A DNA stretch of 64,000 nucleotides from Candidatus Poseidonia sp. (lineage in GTDB: Archaea > Thermoplasmatota > Poseidoniia > Poseidoniales > Poseidoniaceae): the NCBI GenBank assembly GCA_022426155.1, contig JAKMEE010000012.1, positions 1 through 64,000 on the forward strand, read 5' to 3'. Position numbers and translations under genes: made by a program. Shown here piece by piece: positions 8,546 to 17,642 of the stretch (position 1 is the first letter of the stretch; each line of letters starts with the position of its first letter). The notes under the pieces were generated by a model. The model did not search any database, was not told where the DNA came from, and worked only from the letters and a program-made list of their open reading frames with translations.

Positions 8546-10116
8546 CCGGGCGTTGATTCATCATCTTCGCCGTCTTCGTCTGTAGTCTGCCTGATGTCTT
8601 CAAGAATTGGTACGGGTTCAGATTTCTGATGTTGAGACATGACCTCTTCCTGGTGTAAATTTTCCAAGTATTGCTCCTTTGCTTCTTTGTAAGCAGATAC
8701 CAACTCTTTGGTACTTCGCCTTGATAACGCCAAACCGCACATGGCTGCATGCTCCTCTGCTGTCAATCCAAGTTGCAAGGATATCCCAAAATTATGCGGG
8801 TCTCCTAGCTCACTTTCCTCTCTTGACAACAACATCAAAGCAGGAAGAAATTCTTCTCTTGCAGTGCTTTTACTTGTAGCGGTGACCGTTGCCAATTTCT
8901 CTACAATACTTGGTCGAGCGACTGCTCCTGATCGCCTCAAGAAATGAGGGTAAGACGGGAATATCCGTCCTTCAAGGGGGACAGGGTTTGCAATGGAGGC
9001 TGAGAGCGAGGACAAATGTTGAGTCCAATATGTTGATCGATGTGCGGTGTTGAGGTAACGTCCCATGAACATCTTATCAGCTTGCTTCAGACTTTGAGCA
9101 CCCCTTTGGATGCCTCCTGCATGGCTGAAGAGTGATGCATTATTCCAATGAACCCAATTCAGAAGTTCCGATGGGTCTTTGTCGATGGTTTGAGAGACCT
9201 TGAGAGCTGAAACCGCCGTGCGTGAACGATAAAGTGAATCCAGGCCGGGGAATATTTCAATAGAAACATCTCGTTGACTCTCGCCTGCATGAACATCAAC
9301 CATTGACTTCGTAAGTGGTTGTGTGATTCCCGCAGTCATAACCTGAAGGTCCCGCACCAGAGCACGTAAATCTCCGTGGTTATTCTTCACTAGTGCAGTG
9401 ATGGCGCCATCATCAAATTCAATGCCCTCCTCTCTTAAGACTCGGCGAGCAATACGGCGAAGCGCCTCGTTATTGGCTCGATCAAAAATTATCTTTTGTA
9501 CATGACGACCGAAACGATCACGAGTTGAACGCCAAGAAGAATTCTTCCCCCACAATCCCATCTCATCGTTGCAGGCAAGAATCACTGGTTGTTTGGTTTG
9601 TGAAAGCAAGTTCAACAACTCTGCCTTTCCCCCAGAATCACCCGAAAGGGTTCCACCGCGTACGTTTTCATCGTTGACCATGGCCTGTTCAATACGAGCT
9701 TGGCTGATTTCCCGCAATCCACCTGAAAGGTGATCGACTTCATCAAGAAGGATCAAGGTCCGAGATGGTGGGGCGCTTGGGTCATGGAATAATGAGCGGT
9801 GGGTTGCACCACTTGTTGCTGCTTTTCGAATGGCCGCAGCATTTCGTGCATCGCTCGCATTCAATTCAATAACATTCCACCCCATGTCTTGAGCAATGGC
9901 CCGTGCCACGGTTGTTTTCCCAACTCCGGGGGGGCCGACAAGGAGGAGGGCCTTCTTTTTTGGTGAACCCTGTAGCCACCCATCGAGCCATAATCGAATT
10001 TTCCGACGTTGAACTTCGTTACCTTCCAGCATCTGTTCGCTGGTGGGTCGGTAGCGCTCTGTCCAGTCGCTTGGTTGACCCATGGGGTAAACTTGACGCC
10101 GAGGGTTCTTCAACAT
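8527..10116 (-). CDS. rfcL: Replication factor C large subunit
   Basis: RfcL with RfcS loads the PCNA clamp at primer-template junctions. The AAA+ core holds the P-loop GPPGVGKTTVA and the Walker B LLDEVDHLSGG, followed by lid and collar regions, for about 529 residues in total. The C-terminus ends TPGQMTLF, which matches a terminal PCNA-interacting peptide (Q-x-x-L-F type) as in other archaeal RfcL proteins. The linker before it is strongly acidic. The start is taken as ATG 10116 (a GTG lies one codon upstream); ATG 10083 (MGQPSDWTERYRP) also fits the family. It lies eight bases after glyS, probably as one transcript. Confidence 0.95.
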   Translation of the reverse strand: MLKNPRRQVYPMGQPSDWTERYRPTSEQMLEGNEVQRRKIRLWLDGWLQGSPKKKALLLVGPPGVGKTTVARAIAQDMGWNVIELNASDARNAAAIRKAATSGATHRSLFHDPSAPPSRTLILLDEVDHLSGGLREISQARIEQAMVNDENVRGGTLSGDSGGKAELLNLLSQTKQPVILACNDEMGLWGKNSSWRSTRDRFGRHVQKIIFDRANNEALRRIARRVLREEGIEFDDGAITALVKNNHGDLRALVRDLQVMTAGITQPLTKSMVDVHAGESQRDVSIEIFPGLDSLYRSRTAVSALKVSQTIDKDPSELLNWVHWNNASLFSHAGGIQRGAQSLKQADKMFMGRYLNTAHRSTYWTQHLSSLSASIANPVPLEGRIFPSYPHFLRRSGAVARPSIVEKLATVTATSKSTAREEFLPALMLLSREESELGDPHNFGISLQLGLTAEEHAAMCGLALSRRSTKELVSAYKEAKEQYLENLHQEEVMSQHQKSEPVPILEDIRQTTDEDGEDDESTPGQMTLF

Positions 10117-10124
10117 CACCGATG

Positions 10125-11804
10125 CTAAAGGTCGGCGATATTGACTCTCTTCTGTTCACCCGTATCACGGTCACGGAGTGTTACAGTCCCGTCTTGGAGC
10201 GATTGGTGGTCAACCGTAATGCAGGAGGGTACCCCGATTTCATCGGCCCGCGCATATCGCCGCCCAATTGAGCCAGAACCATCGTACATGGAAACTGTAC
10301 CCGTTGATTTGAGGAAATTGCCATGAATTTCCTTTGCGAGTTCACCCATTCCTTCTTTCTCAAAGAGAGGGAATACACAGACATCTACTGGGGCGATGTT
10401 CTTCGAAAGATGCATGATTGTGTAGGCTTCACCCTCTCGCTCTTGTTCTTCGTAAGCATGGTCAATGACATGCCAGAGAATCCGGTCGATACCAAAGGCT
10501 GGTTCAATCACATGAGGAATGAACCATTCTCCGGTCTCCTTGATGCTCTTTTGGTTGACTTTGACATGTTCTTCCTCAACCGTGACGTCTGTTCCATTTA
10601 CATTCAATTGGGCGGGGAAGTTTGTTTCCTTTGGTAAGGACTCGACGGCATTTTTGACTGCACCAGCAAGTTGTTTGAATGCTGGGCCTGCTGTTGCACC
10701 GTTGATGGTCCAACCATCAATTTCAACCATGCGTGGCTCGTCAAATTCTCTTCTCGCCCTCAAAGTCCGTCCGGTGGCCTTCTCGTGAGATTCTAAGTCA
10801 TAACAGCCACGATGTGCGATTCCAACACACTCTACCCAGCCGTAGGAACCCTCAATTTCAGCATCCCAACAATCTGTCGCATAGTGGGCCATTTCATCAT
10901 GTTCATGTTGGCGGAATCTGATTCGTTTGGAGTCGATCCCGACTTTTTGGAGGAATGTGTGTGTCATTCCCATGAAGTATCCAACGGTAGCATGGCGGAT
11001 AATACCCTGTGCCACTGCCTCTCGAAGGGTCATCTCAAGTTCTCCATTCTCATCTGCGACCAATGTCAGGGGAGTGTCATCCCATTGTTGAAAATCATGT
11101 TCAACATTGACCTCTGGGTCAATGAAGTATTCCAATTCAGCCATGTTGAATTCACGAAGGCGAATCATCCCCTGCCGGGGAGATATTTCATTCCGATATC
11201 CTTTGCCCACTTGAACGGCTCCAAACGGCAAACGTTCTCGAAAGTGACGATAAAGTGAGGGATAGGAGGTGAACATGCCCTGAGCTGTTTCAGGACGGAG
11301 GAAACCTGGTCGACCAGATTGACCGGCTCCAATCGTGGTATTAAACATCAGATTCTGTGCAGATATGGGGCTCCATTGGCATTCATTGCACGCAGGACAA
11401 GGTGGTTTGATGAGATTGAGGAGTTCTTGTAACTCATCCTTCGAGAGCGCATCAGGATTTGGATGGTGTCCTTCGAGCAAGGTGTCTGCACGACTTCCTT
11501 CTTCACATCCACCGCAATCGGTCATGAAATCAGAAAATTCACCGACGTGACCACTGGCTTCTAGAACAGCATAGGGCGTGATGGTTGGGCAAGAGAGTTC
11601 AACGATATTACCCATTTGCAACCAGTGGTTGATCCATACCTGATTGATGCGTGAACGGAGACGACCTCCAACGGGTCCAAAATCATACAGCCCCTTGGCT
11701 CCTCCATGAATCTCAAATGCGGGAAGCAAAAATCCTCTTCTCTTGAGCATCCCATTGAGTCGGTCGAGGCGTGTTGCGTCATTCTCGCCCATACCTTCAC
11801 CCAT
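10125..11804 (-). CDS. glyS: Glycyl-tRNA synthetase (archaeal/eukaryotic alpha2 type)
   Basis: This class II aminoacyl-tRNA synthetase of 559 residues charges tRNA-Gly. Motif 2 is visible as YRNEISPRQGMIRLREF, together with the GlyRS signature GGAKGLYDFGPVG near the N-terminus. A cysteine cluster (DCGGC and CPACNEC) forms the insertion zinc-binding region of the archaeal/eukaryotic form. The C-terminal anticodon-binding domain begins near APVDVCVFPLF. The start ATG at 11802-11804 is chosen; a second ATG four codons in is possible. rfcL follows after eight bases. Confidence 0.97.
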   Translation of the reverse strand: MGEGMGENDATRLDRLNGMLKRRGFLLPAFEIHGGAKGLYDFGPVGGRLRSRINQVWINHWLQMGNIVELSCPTITPYAVLEASGHVGEFSDFMTDCGGCEEGSRADTLLEGHHPNPDALSKDELQELLNLIKPPCPACNECQWSPISAQNLMFNTTIGAGQSGRPGFLRPETAQGMFTSYPSLYRHFRERLPFGAVQVGKGYRNEISPRQGMIRLREFNMAELEYFIDPEVNVEHDFQQWDDTPLTLVADENGELEMTLREAVAQGIIRHATVGYFMGMTHTFLQKVGIDSKRIRFRQHEHDEMAHYATDCWDAEIEGSYGWVECVGIAHRGCYDLESHEKATGRTLRARREFDEPRMVEIDGWTINGATAGPAFKQLAGAVKNAVESLPKETNFPAQLNVNGTDVTVEEEHVKVNQKSIKETGEWFIPHVIEPAFGIDRILWHVIDHAYEEQEREGEAYTIMHLSKNIAPVDVCVFPLFEKEGMGELAKEIHGNFLKSTGTVSMYDGSGSIGRRYARADEIGVPSCITVDHQSLQDGTVTLRDRDTGEQKRVNIADL

Positions 11805-11878
11805 CCTTTCCTATCGTGGGCTACCTATGAACTTCACCGCACTCAAAGGGTGTGTGAGATACATTCTTGACATGCACA

Positions 11879-11888
11879 TGATTAAATC
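11879..11888 (+). promoter_or_regulatory. Candidate TATA box for the ferredoxin gene
   Basis: An AT-rich element GATTAAATCA is centred about 26 bases before the ATG at 11910. That is the distance from an archaeal TATA box to the transcription start, so the ferredoxin mRNA could be leaderless. No purine-rich BRE sequence was demonstrated. Confidence 0.4.
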
Positions 11889-11909
11889 ACTCCACTCCTT
11901 CCTTTCAAC

Positions 11910-12224
11910 ATGGGTCAGTCCATGGTGGCGATTGTTCAAGACGATTGCACTGGCTGTGACCTTTGTATTACGCACTGTCCATTTGAGGCTCTTTTACCGT
12001 TGGCAGTAAATCCAGAGGGGCGTACAAAGGCAAAACGTCCTGTTGTTGTGGTCGAGGCTCAATGCGTTGGATGCTTATCGTGCATTGGTTCCTGCCCCAC
12101 GGACGCTCTTCACGAGATCTCTGTGCCTGTATCAACAGAAGAATCGCCATTGCTCAATCCATCGCAGCCCCCTCTCACAGAAAAGGTGGTTCGTTGGAAA
12201 AAACGAGCCAATCGTTGGGCCTGA
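11910..12224 (+). CDS. 2[4Fe-4S] ferredoxin
   Basis: A 104-residue electron carrier with two complete cluster motifs, CTGCDLCITHCP (about residues 13-24) and CVGCLSCIGSCP (about 52-63). Each has the C-x2-C-x2-C-x3-C-P pattern of bacterial-type 2[4Fe-4S] ferredoxins. A charged insertion (N-P-E-G-R-T-K-A-K-R-P) separates the clusters, and a roughly 40-residue hydrophilic tail ends in basic residues. It stands alone between divergent glyS and the large helicase gene, so its redox partner cannot be inferred. Confidence 0.92.
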   Translation: MGQSMVAIVQDDCTGCDLCITHCPFEALLPLAVNPEGRTKAKRPVVVVEAQCVGCLSCIGSCPTDALHEISVPVSTEESPLLNPSQPPLTEKVVRWKKRANRWA

Positions 12225-12294
12225 TGTGTGGCATCCATCCGTTACTTCTTTAAGTTCCATTCACACGCTTCGCGCTAGTGAGGCGTGAAAATAA

Positions 12295-15200
12295 ATGGCG
12301 GAAATAGTCTACTTGGATTCCCCAGTTGAATCTGAGAAATTGTATGAACAGCTATGTCCACCTGTTCGTCAATGGTTTCAAGACAAATTTCCTGACTTTA
12401 CTGCGCCCCAAAAACTTGCCATCCCTTCGATTATGAACAAGGAACATCTGTTGTTATGTTCTCCCACAGGGTCTGGTAAAACACTGACTGCTTTTCTTTC
12501 GGTTATTGACCAACTGGTACGACTTGCACTTGACAAAAAATTGGAAAAGAAAGTTCACGCGATTTATATTTCTCCAATCAAAGCACTCGCCAATGATATT
12601 CAACGCAACCTCATTGGCCCTTTGAACGAGATCAAAGAAAAATATCTTCCAGACCGTGCCCAAGACATTCGAGTGGGGCTTCGAACGGGTGATACATCCC
12701 AATCAGACCGTCAGAAAATGCTGCGAAAGCCCCCACATATCCTCATCACAACCCCAGAAAGTTTGGCTATTGCCATCACATCTCCCAGATTTCAACCGAT
12801 TGTCAGTGATGTTGAATACATGATTATAGACGAATTGCACTCAATGGTTTCTACCAAGCGAGGGGTCCATCTTTCACTGACTCTTTCCCTCCTTGACACC
12901 CTGCTCAAGAACCCTGTCCAACGTATCGGAATTTCTGCGACGATGGAACCACTTGAGACAGTTGCCGAGTACCTTGTTAGCAGCGATGACAGAGAAGCAC
13001 GAGGACAACCGAATAAAGTCTCGATAGCGAAAATATCTGGATCCAGGGAATTGGATTTAGACATCCTGATTACTCATCCAAAATTCAGTGACCTCCCTGT
13101 GATGAAAATTCTTGATTATAACATCGAAGCCATTGCTGATTTAATTAGCGCCCACACTACCACTTTGGTCTTTGCAAACACTCGAAAAATGACGGAAACA
13201 ATCGTTCAACGCCTTCGTCCATTTTTAGGAGATTTAGTTGCTGGGCACCATGGTTCAATGGACAAAAACATCCGGTTGGATGTGGAAAAGAAACTCAAAT
13301 ATGGCCACCTGAGGGCTGTTGTCACATCATCCTCATTGGAAATGGGAATCGACATTGGGTCGGTTGATCTAGTGCTTCAGGTTGGCAGTCCAGGTGACAT
13401 TGCCACAGCATTGCAACGCATTGGTCGTGCTGGCCACCATGTGGGTGGAATTCCTCGTGCAAGGTTTTTGCCTACCAGTGTGGATGACCTCATTGAACTC
13501 GCTGCTCTGCAAGCTGCCATTCAAACGGGCGATATGGATCGACTTGATTTCCCGCAAAACTGTCTTGACGTTGTCGCTCAATTCATGATTGGTTTAGTGA
13601 TCATCAATGAACTTGATATCGATGAAGCCTACGAAATCATTGTCAATTCTTGGTCATATCGGAATTTCGAATACGATGACTTCATTGAAGTCTTAGATAT
13701 GCTCGAGGAGGAACGACGTGTTTGGGTGGATTGGGAAGAAAACATCTACGGAAAGCGTGGTTATTCTCGTATGATCTTTTACACGAATATTGGAACAATC
13801 GCCCCTGACAATTCTTACTTGGTATTCAATGCCGAGGGGTCGATCTTAGGGCAATTATCGGGCTCATTCGTTTCCAACTTACGCGGTGGTGACGTCATTC
13901 TGTTGGGTGGTTCCACCTACCGTGTGACCAATATTCAGGGGACACGCGTCAATGTAACATCGGTCACTGGCCACCGACCCACCATCCCTTCATGGTCTGG
14001 AGAAGCACGTTCCAGAAGCCGAGAACTCTCAGGTGCCCTCCTCGATTTGATTGGACACTGTATTGTGGCATTGCGAAGAGAGCATGACCCCCGGGTCTTG
14101 CTACGCGATGCCTATGGTTTATCGAAGGAAGTTGCAAGTGCTATTGCTCGACACTTAGAAGAACATTCATTGGATTCATTCCAAGTGCCTGATCCACAAC
14201 GAATCTTGGTCGAACAAGTCGTTACAGGTGCTCACCCGACTTACATGATTACCACATGTCGAGGTCGTGGCTTCAATACGGCTTTGGGCTATTTCATGGC
14301 TGGACTCGCCGAAGCGAACAACATTTCAGTGATTGAAATGTCCTTTGATGAAAACGGTCTCTTGCTACGAACTTCCGAAGAAGTCGATCCTGGCACAATG
14401 TATCAAGCGTTTCAACAAGGTAATCACATCGAAGTTATTGAACGGTACATCGTAAATACACAAATTTTTGCAAAGCGATTTAGAGAAGTTTCTGGTCGTT
14501 CATTGATCATACCAAAGCGAATCGGTGCCGAAGAGATCAGTCCTCAACAATTCCAACAACGTGCAGAGGCTTTGCTCAACAAGCATCGCACAACTGAGGA
14601 TAGCTTGTTGATGCGAGAAGCGAAAAATGAAATCATGTTTGCTGATATTGACATGATTGGATTGGAAAATTTCCTCTCCGCCTGTGTTGAGGGTGAAGCT
14701 CGGATTGTACATACAAAAGTTGTTGTTCCATCCCGCCTCGGTATGTCACTCTTCATGTCCGCCTTTGAAGATCTGATGTCGATGAAGACCCGGGCTTTCT
14801 TGGTAAAAGACATCGATCCCGCTATCTTGCAACGTCTGCTCGGAACCCGTTCGTTGGCAACGGAATTATCAGATGAACAATTGACGAATTATTACTTGGA
14901 CAAGGCCCCCATCCCACAAGATGCAAACGGTCTGTTCCGTTTGATGAGCCATGGTGGAGGTTTGGACCGGGATTTCAACAATCCATTGTACAAAGAAAAG
15001 TTATCCAATATCGATATTGAACGAGTGGCTGGATGGGTTCAAGAGTTATGCCAGGCGGATCGAATCACGAAGATTGATGGGACTGGTCTGGATGAACTCG
15101 ATGGAAAATGGTTCTCCTCATACATGGCTGAAATTCACGGGACTCTTGGTTGTCTAGCCGTTAACGGTGGGAAAGATGTTGAAGATCTACGTGAATTACA

Positions 15201-17577
15201 TACTCGTGGGATTCGTTACAAAGTCGCAGTTGAATTTGACGGGCGTACTCCAACAAAATGGGAAAATCGTGAGTTGAGTGACCCAGAAGAAGCCATGCGT
15301 GTAAAAATTATCGAGATGCTAGGTTCAGAAGGCCCAAAAACAACAGAAGGCTTGGTTTCTCGTTTGCCCTTCCCTGAATCATTGATTGAACGTGTACTCC
15401 AAAACCTCGAAACCCGAAATGTCATTTCTGTAGGCTTTTTCAAGCAAACTGATGATGCTGAATATATTTTGAGAGTCGATGAACATCGACTTACTGGAGG
15501 TGAAGAAGAGGTCGTTGAATATCGATGGATTCAAAACTTAGTTCTCGAAAAATCCTTCAAACACTATCCCGATGGTTTTTCAGCCTTCAACGAACATGTT
15601 CTCTTCCAAAAACAACAAGAATTATTGTACAGGATTGATGGATTTAATTTCAGTGATTGGAAGGACGTCCAATTGGATTCTGATGTGATTATGGGACGAT
15701 TGCTCCATAATCGAATCGGATACACAACCAAGGGCAATATCTCCATGTTGCTTGGATTGAAACCTGAACCATGGATTGGGCCGATGGAAGCCGAATTATT
15801 GACCAAGATACCAATCGGAGAAAATGTGACTCGTCAGGAAATTATGGCGGATTATCCGAAGGGTGATGAATTTAAATCGCTGCAAAGAGATCTCAAAAAC
15901 GCCCTTAGTAATTTGGAACGTCAAATGTTGGTTGTAAAGCAATTTGAGGAGGTGGCAGGACGACGTCGTCGCCTCTCATTATTCCACCGAGTTCATGATG
16001 TATACCCACCAATGAGTTTTGAGGATGCTTTGGTTGAAGTAATTCGCAGAATGGGGCCCGTGAAGGCGAACACGCTCCGTTTCTACGTTTCACAAGGTTT
16101 TGAAGAATTGACGATCGCTCTGATGAATTTGGAGCGAACTGAACGGGTCACCAAGGTCATGGCCTTGGTTCCTGAACCCGAAGCATTCTACTGCGTTCCA
16201 GAAGAAGCAGAATTGCTTGGTCGACCACGTAGGGAGGATCGGGAAGTTCGGATCCTCACTCAATCTGATCCTTATGTTTCAAGATTCATTTGGGAAGTTC
16301 GTCGTGTTCTGGATCGTGGTTGGTATCTTCCAATTTTCAAGGGTGTTGATCCGATTGGTAAGGTCTTGATGTTCAAAGTGAATGATTACCTCGAAATCAA
16401 AGACTTACATGTTCCAACAGCTTACTTGGATGAGTTCTGTGCAGCATTTGAAACCCTTCTTCAGAATCATTCAGACCAATTAATCGACGTCGCCGTTCTT
16501 TCAAATTTCAACAGCGAACCTATCACTCAGGTAGACGATGCTACTCGTGAAGCATTGGAACGTATCGGTTTCAAAATTACGGGAGAGCGAATGATTCGTG
16601 GTGCTATTGTTGACCCCCAACCCCGTGAAATCGCTGAAAGAGCCTTATTCCATATTCATAACCTCCACCAAAATACACGTCATGAAAATGAATTGCAAGC
16701 ACTCAAGGCAACCACTGAAATCAGAGATGATTTTGCGCTACGTGGGCGCTGTGAGTTGTATCGTGTTGACCTCAAGAGCATGGCGAGTGCGAATCGGTTA
16801 CACCAAGGAATCAACCTACGTGGTCATCAAGTCTGGGCTTCATACCAACATTTCCAGGACATTCTTGCCATAAGGAACGAACCTGCTGATGAGGATTTGT
16901 GGGATGTCATGGAGTTCTTCACCTCCAATTCGGACCCAAATTTGTTCAAAGAGCGGCACGCTCTCTCTCAATCAGAGTTCCGGAAGTTAGTTCAGCCTTT
17001 GATTCGTACAGGTCATATCGTGCAGGATTTCCGTGGCGGATTTAGAACCGTGATGCCAAGAAACGACATTGACCGTGTTGAACTGCGCAGGGAATTCATC
17101 CGTAAATTAATCGAAAAATACCCTGTTATCACATTGCGCCAACTGACTCAACTCTCCGGAACCTCGTTTAAGCCAGAGGAATTGAAGGCCGTTCTCAACT
17201 CGTTTGAAGAAGATGAAACTCTCATCAAAGGTTTCCTCATTGAGGATTTCCATCAAGTCTGCTGGGGGAGGAAAGAATTGTTGGAGGAGGCACGCTCCAT
17301 CCCTCCGATACGTGATTTCGTCCTCCCTCCATCGGATCCGATTGCTCCGTATTTTGCCGATATACTCAAGGAACGTTTTGGATTTGGTTCAGCGTATTTG
17401 GTCTTCAGAAATGCAGAACCGGTGGCCGCATTCAAGGCAAATACACGAAATAAAATTATCGATGTGAAAGATTTCGAAGGATCTGAAAAAGCTTGGCGAA
17501 TTGTCAAAGAATTTGCTTGGGAGCACCAAATGCCATTGCAAACAGAACTTCGCATCGGTGGCAAGAAACTTCAGTAA
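12295..17577 (+). CDS. lhr: Giant Lhr-type superfamily 2 helicase
   Basis: This 1760-residue protein starts with an Lhr-type helicase core. Visible are motif I SPTGSGKT (56-63), motif II DELH (179-182), motif III SAT (214-216) and motif VI QRIGRAGH (374-381), followed by the winged-helix and Lhr-specific regions up to about 870. The remaining roughly 890 residues exceed typical archaeal Lhr (about 900 in all) and even the long bacterial form (about 1500). Two similar segments near 1320-1370 and 1680-1730, each starting S-D-P and continuing to a K-x-N-x-x-I-x-I/V-K-D motif, resemble the beta-rich end of AlkZ-like DNA glycosylase domains. Lhr proteins unwind or anneal nucleic acid in DNA repair. 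The ATG at 12295 follows the ferredoxin stop by 70 bases. Confidence 0.93.
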   Translation: MAEIVYLDSPVESEKLYEQLCPPVRQWFQDKFPDFTAPQKLAIPSIMNKEHLLLCSPTGSGKTLTAFLSVIDQLVRLALDKKLEKKVHAIYISPIKALANDIQRNLIGPLNEIKEKYLPDRAQDIRVGLRTGDTSQSDRQKMLRKPPHILITTPESLAIAITSPRFQPIVSDVEYMIIDELHSMVSTKRGVHLSLTLSLLDTLLKNPVQRIGISATMEPLETVAEYLVSSDDREARGQPNKVSIAKISGSRELDLDILITHPKFSDLPVMKILDYNIEAIADLISAHTTTLVFANTRKMTETIVQRLRPFLGDLVAGHHGSMDKNIRLDVEKKLKYGHLRAVVTSSSLEMGIDIGSVDLVLQVGSPGDIATALQRIGRAGHHVGGIPRARFLPTSVDDLIELAALQAAIQTGDMDRLDFPQNCLDVVAQFMIGLVIINELDIDEAYEIIVNSWSYRNFEYDDFIEVLDMLEEERRVWVDWEENIYGKRGYSRMIFYTNIGTIAPDNSYLVFNAEGSILGQLSGSFVSNLRGGDVILLGGSTYRVTNIQGTRVNVTSVTGHRPTIPSWSGEARSRSRELSGALLDLIGHCIVALRREHDPRVLLRDAYGLSKEVASAIARHLEEHSLDSFQVPDPQRILVEQVVTGAHPTYMITTCRGRGFNTALGYFMAGLAEANNISVIEMSFDENGLLLRTSEEVDPGTMYQAFQQGNHIEVIERYIVNTQIFAKRFREVSGRSLIIPKRIGAEEISPQQFQQRAEALLNKHRTTEDSLLMREAKNEIMFADIDMIGLENFLSACVEGEARIVHTKVVVPSRLGMSLFMSAFEDLMSMKTRAFLVKDIDPAILQRLLGTRSLATELSDEQLTNYYLDKAPIPQDANGLFRLMSHGGGLDRDFNNPLYKEKLSNIDIERVAGWVQELCQADRITKIDGTGLDELDGKWFSSYMAEIHGTLGCLAVNGGKDVEDLRELHTRGIRYKVAVEFDGRTPTKWENRELSDPEEAMRVKIIEMLGSEGPKTTEGLVSRLPFPESLIERVLQNLETRNVISVGFFKQTDDAEYILRVDEHRLTGGEEEVVEYRWIQNLVLEKSFKHYPDGFSAFNEHVLFQKQQELLYRIDGFNFSDWKDVQLDSDVIMGRLLHNRIGYTTKGNISMLLGLKPEPWIGPMEAELLTKIPIGENVTRQEIMADYPKGDEFKSLQRDLKNALSNLERQMLVVKQFEEVAGRRRRLSLFHRVHDVYPPMSFEDALVEVIRRMGPVKANTLRFYVSQGFEELTIALMNLERTERVTKVMALVPEPEAFYCVPEEAELLGRPRREDREVRILTQSDPYVSRFIWEVRRVLDRGWYLPIFKGVDPIGKVLMFKVNDYLEIKDLHVPTAYLDEFCAAFETLLQNHSDQLIDVAVLSNFNSEPITQVDDATREALERIGFKITGERMIRGAIVDPQPREIAERALFHIHNLHQNTRHENELQALKATTEIRDDFALRGRCELYRVDLKSMASANRLHQGINLRGHQVWASYQHFQDILAIRNEPADEDLWDVMEFFTSNSDPNLFKERHALSQSEFRKLVQPLIRTGHIVQDFRGGFRTVMPRNDIDRVELRREFIRKLIEKYPVITLRQLTQLSGTSFKPEELKAVLNSFEEDETLIKGFLIEDFHQVCWGRKELLEEARSIPPIRDFVLPPSDPIAPYFADILKERFGFGSAYLVFRNAEPVAAFKANTRNKIIDVKDFEGSEKAWRIVKEFAWEHQMPLQTELRIGGKKLQ

Positions 17578-17642
17578 CTGCCCATCATTCGTTAAATCAG
17601 CATACCAATGTTGTTTAAAGTACCCCGCGGTTACCAACCTAC

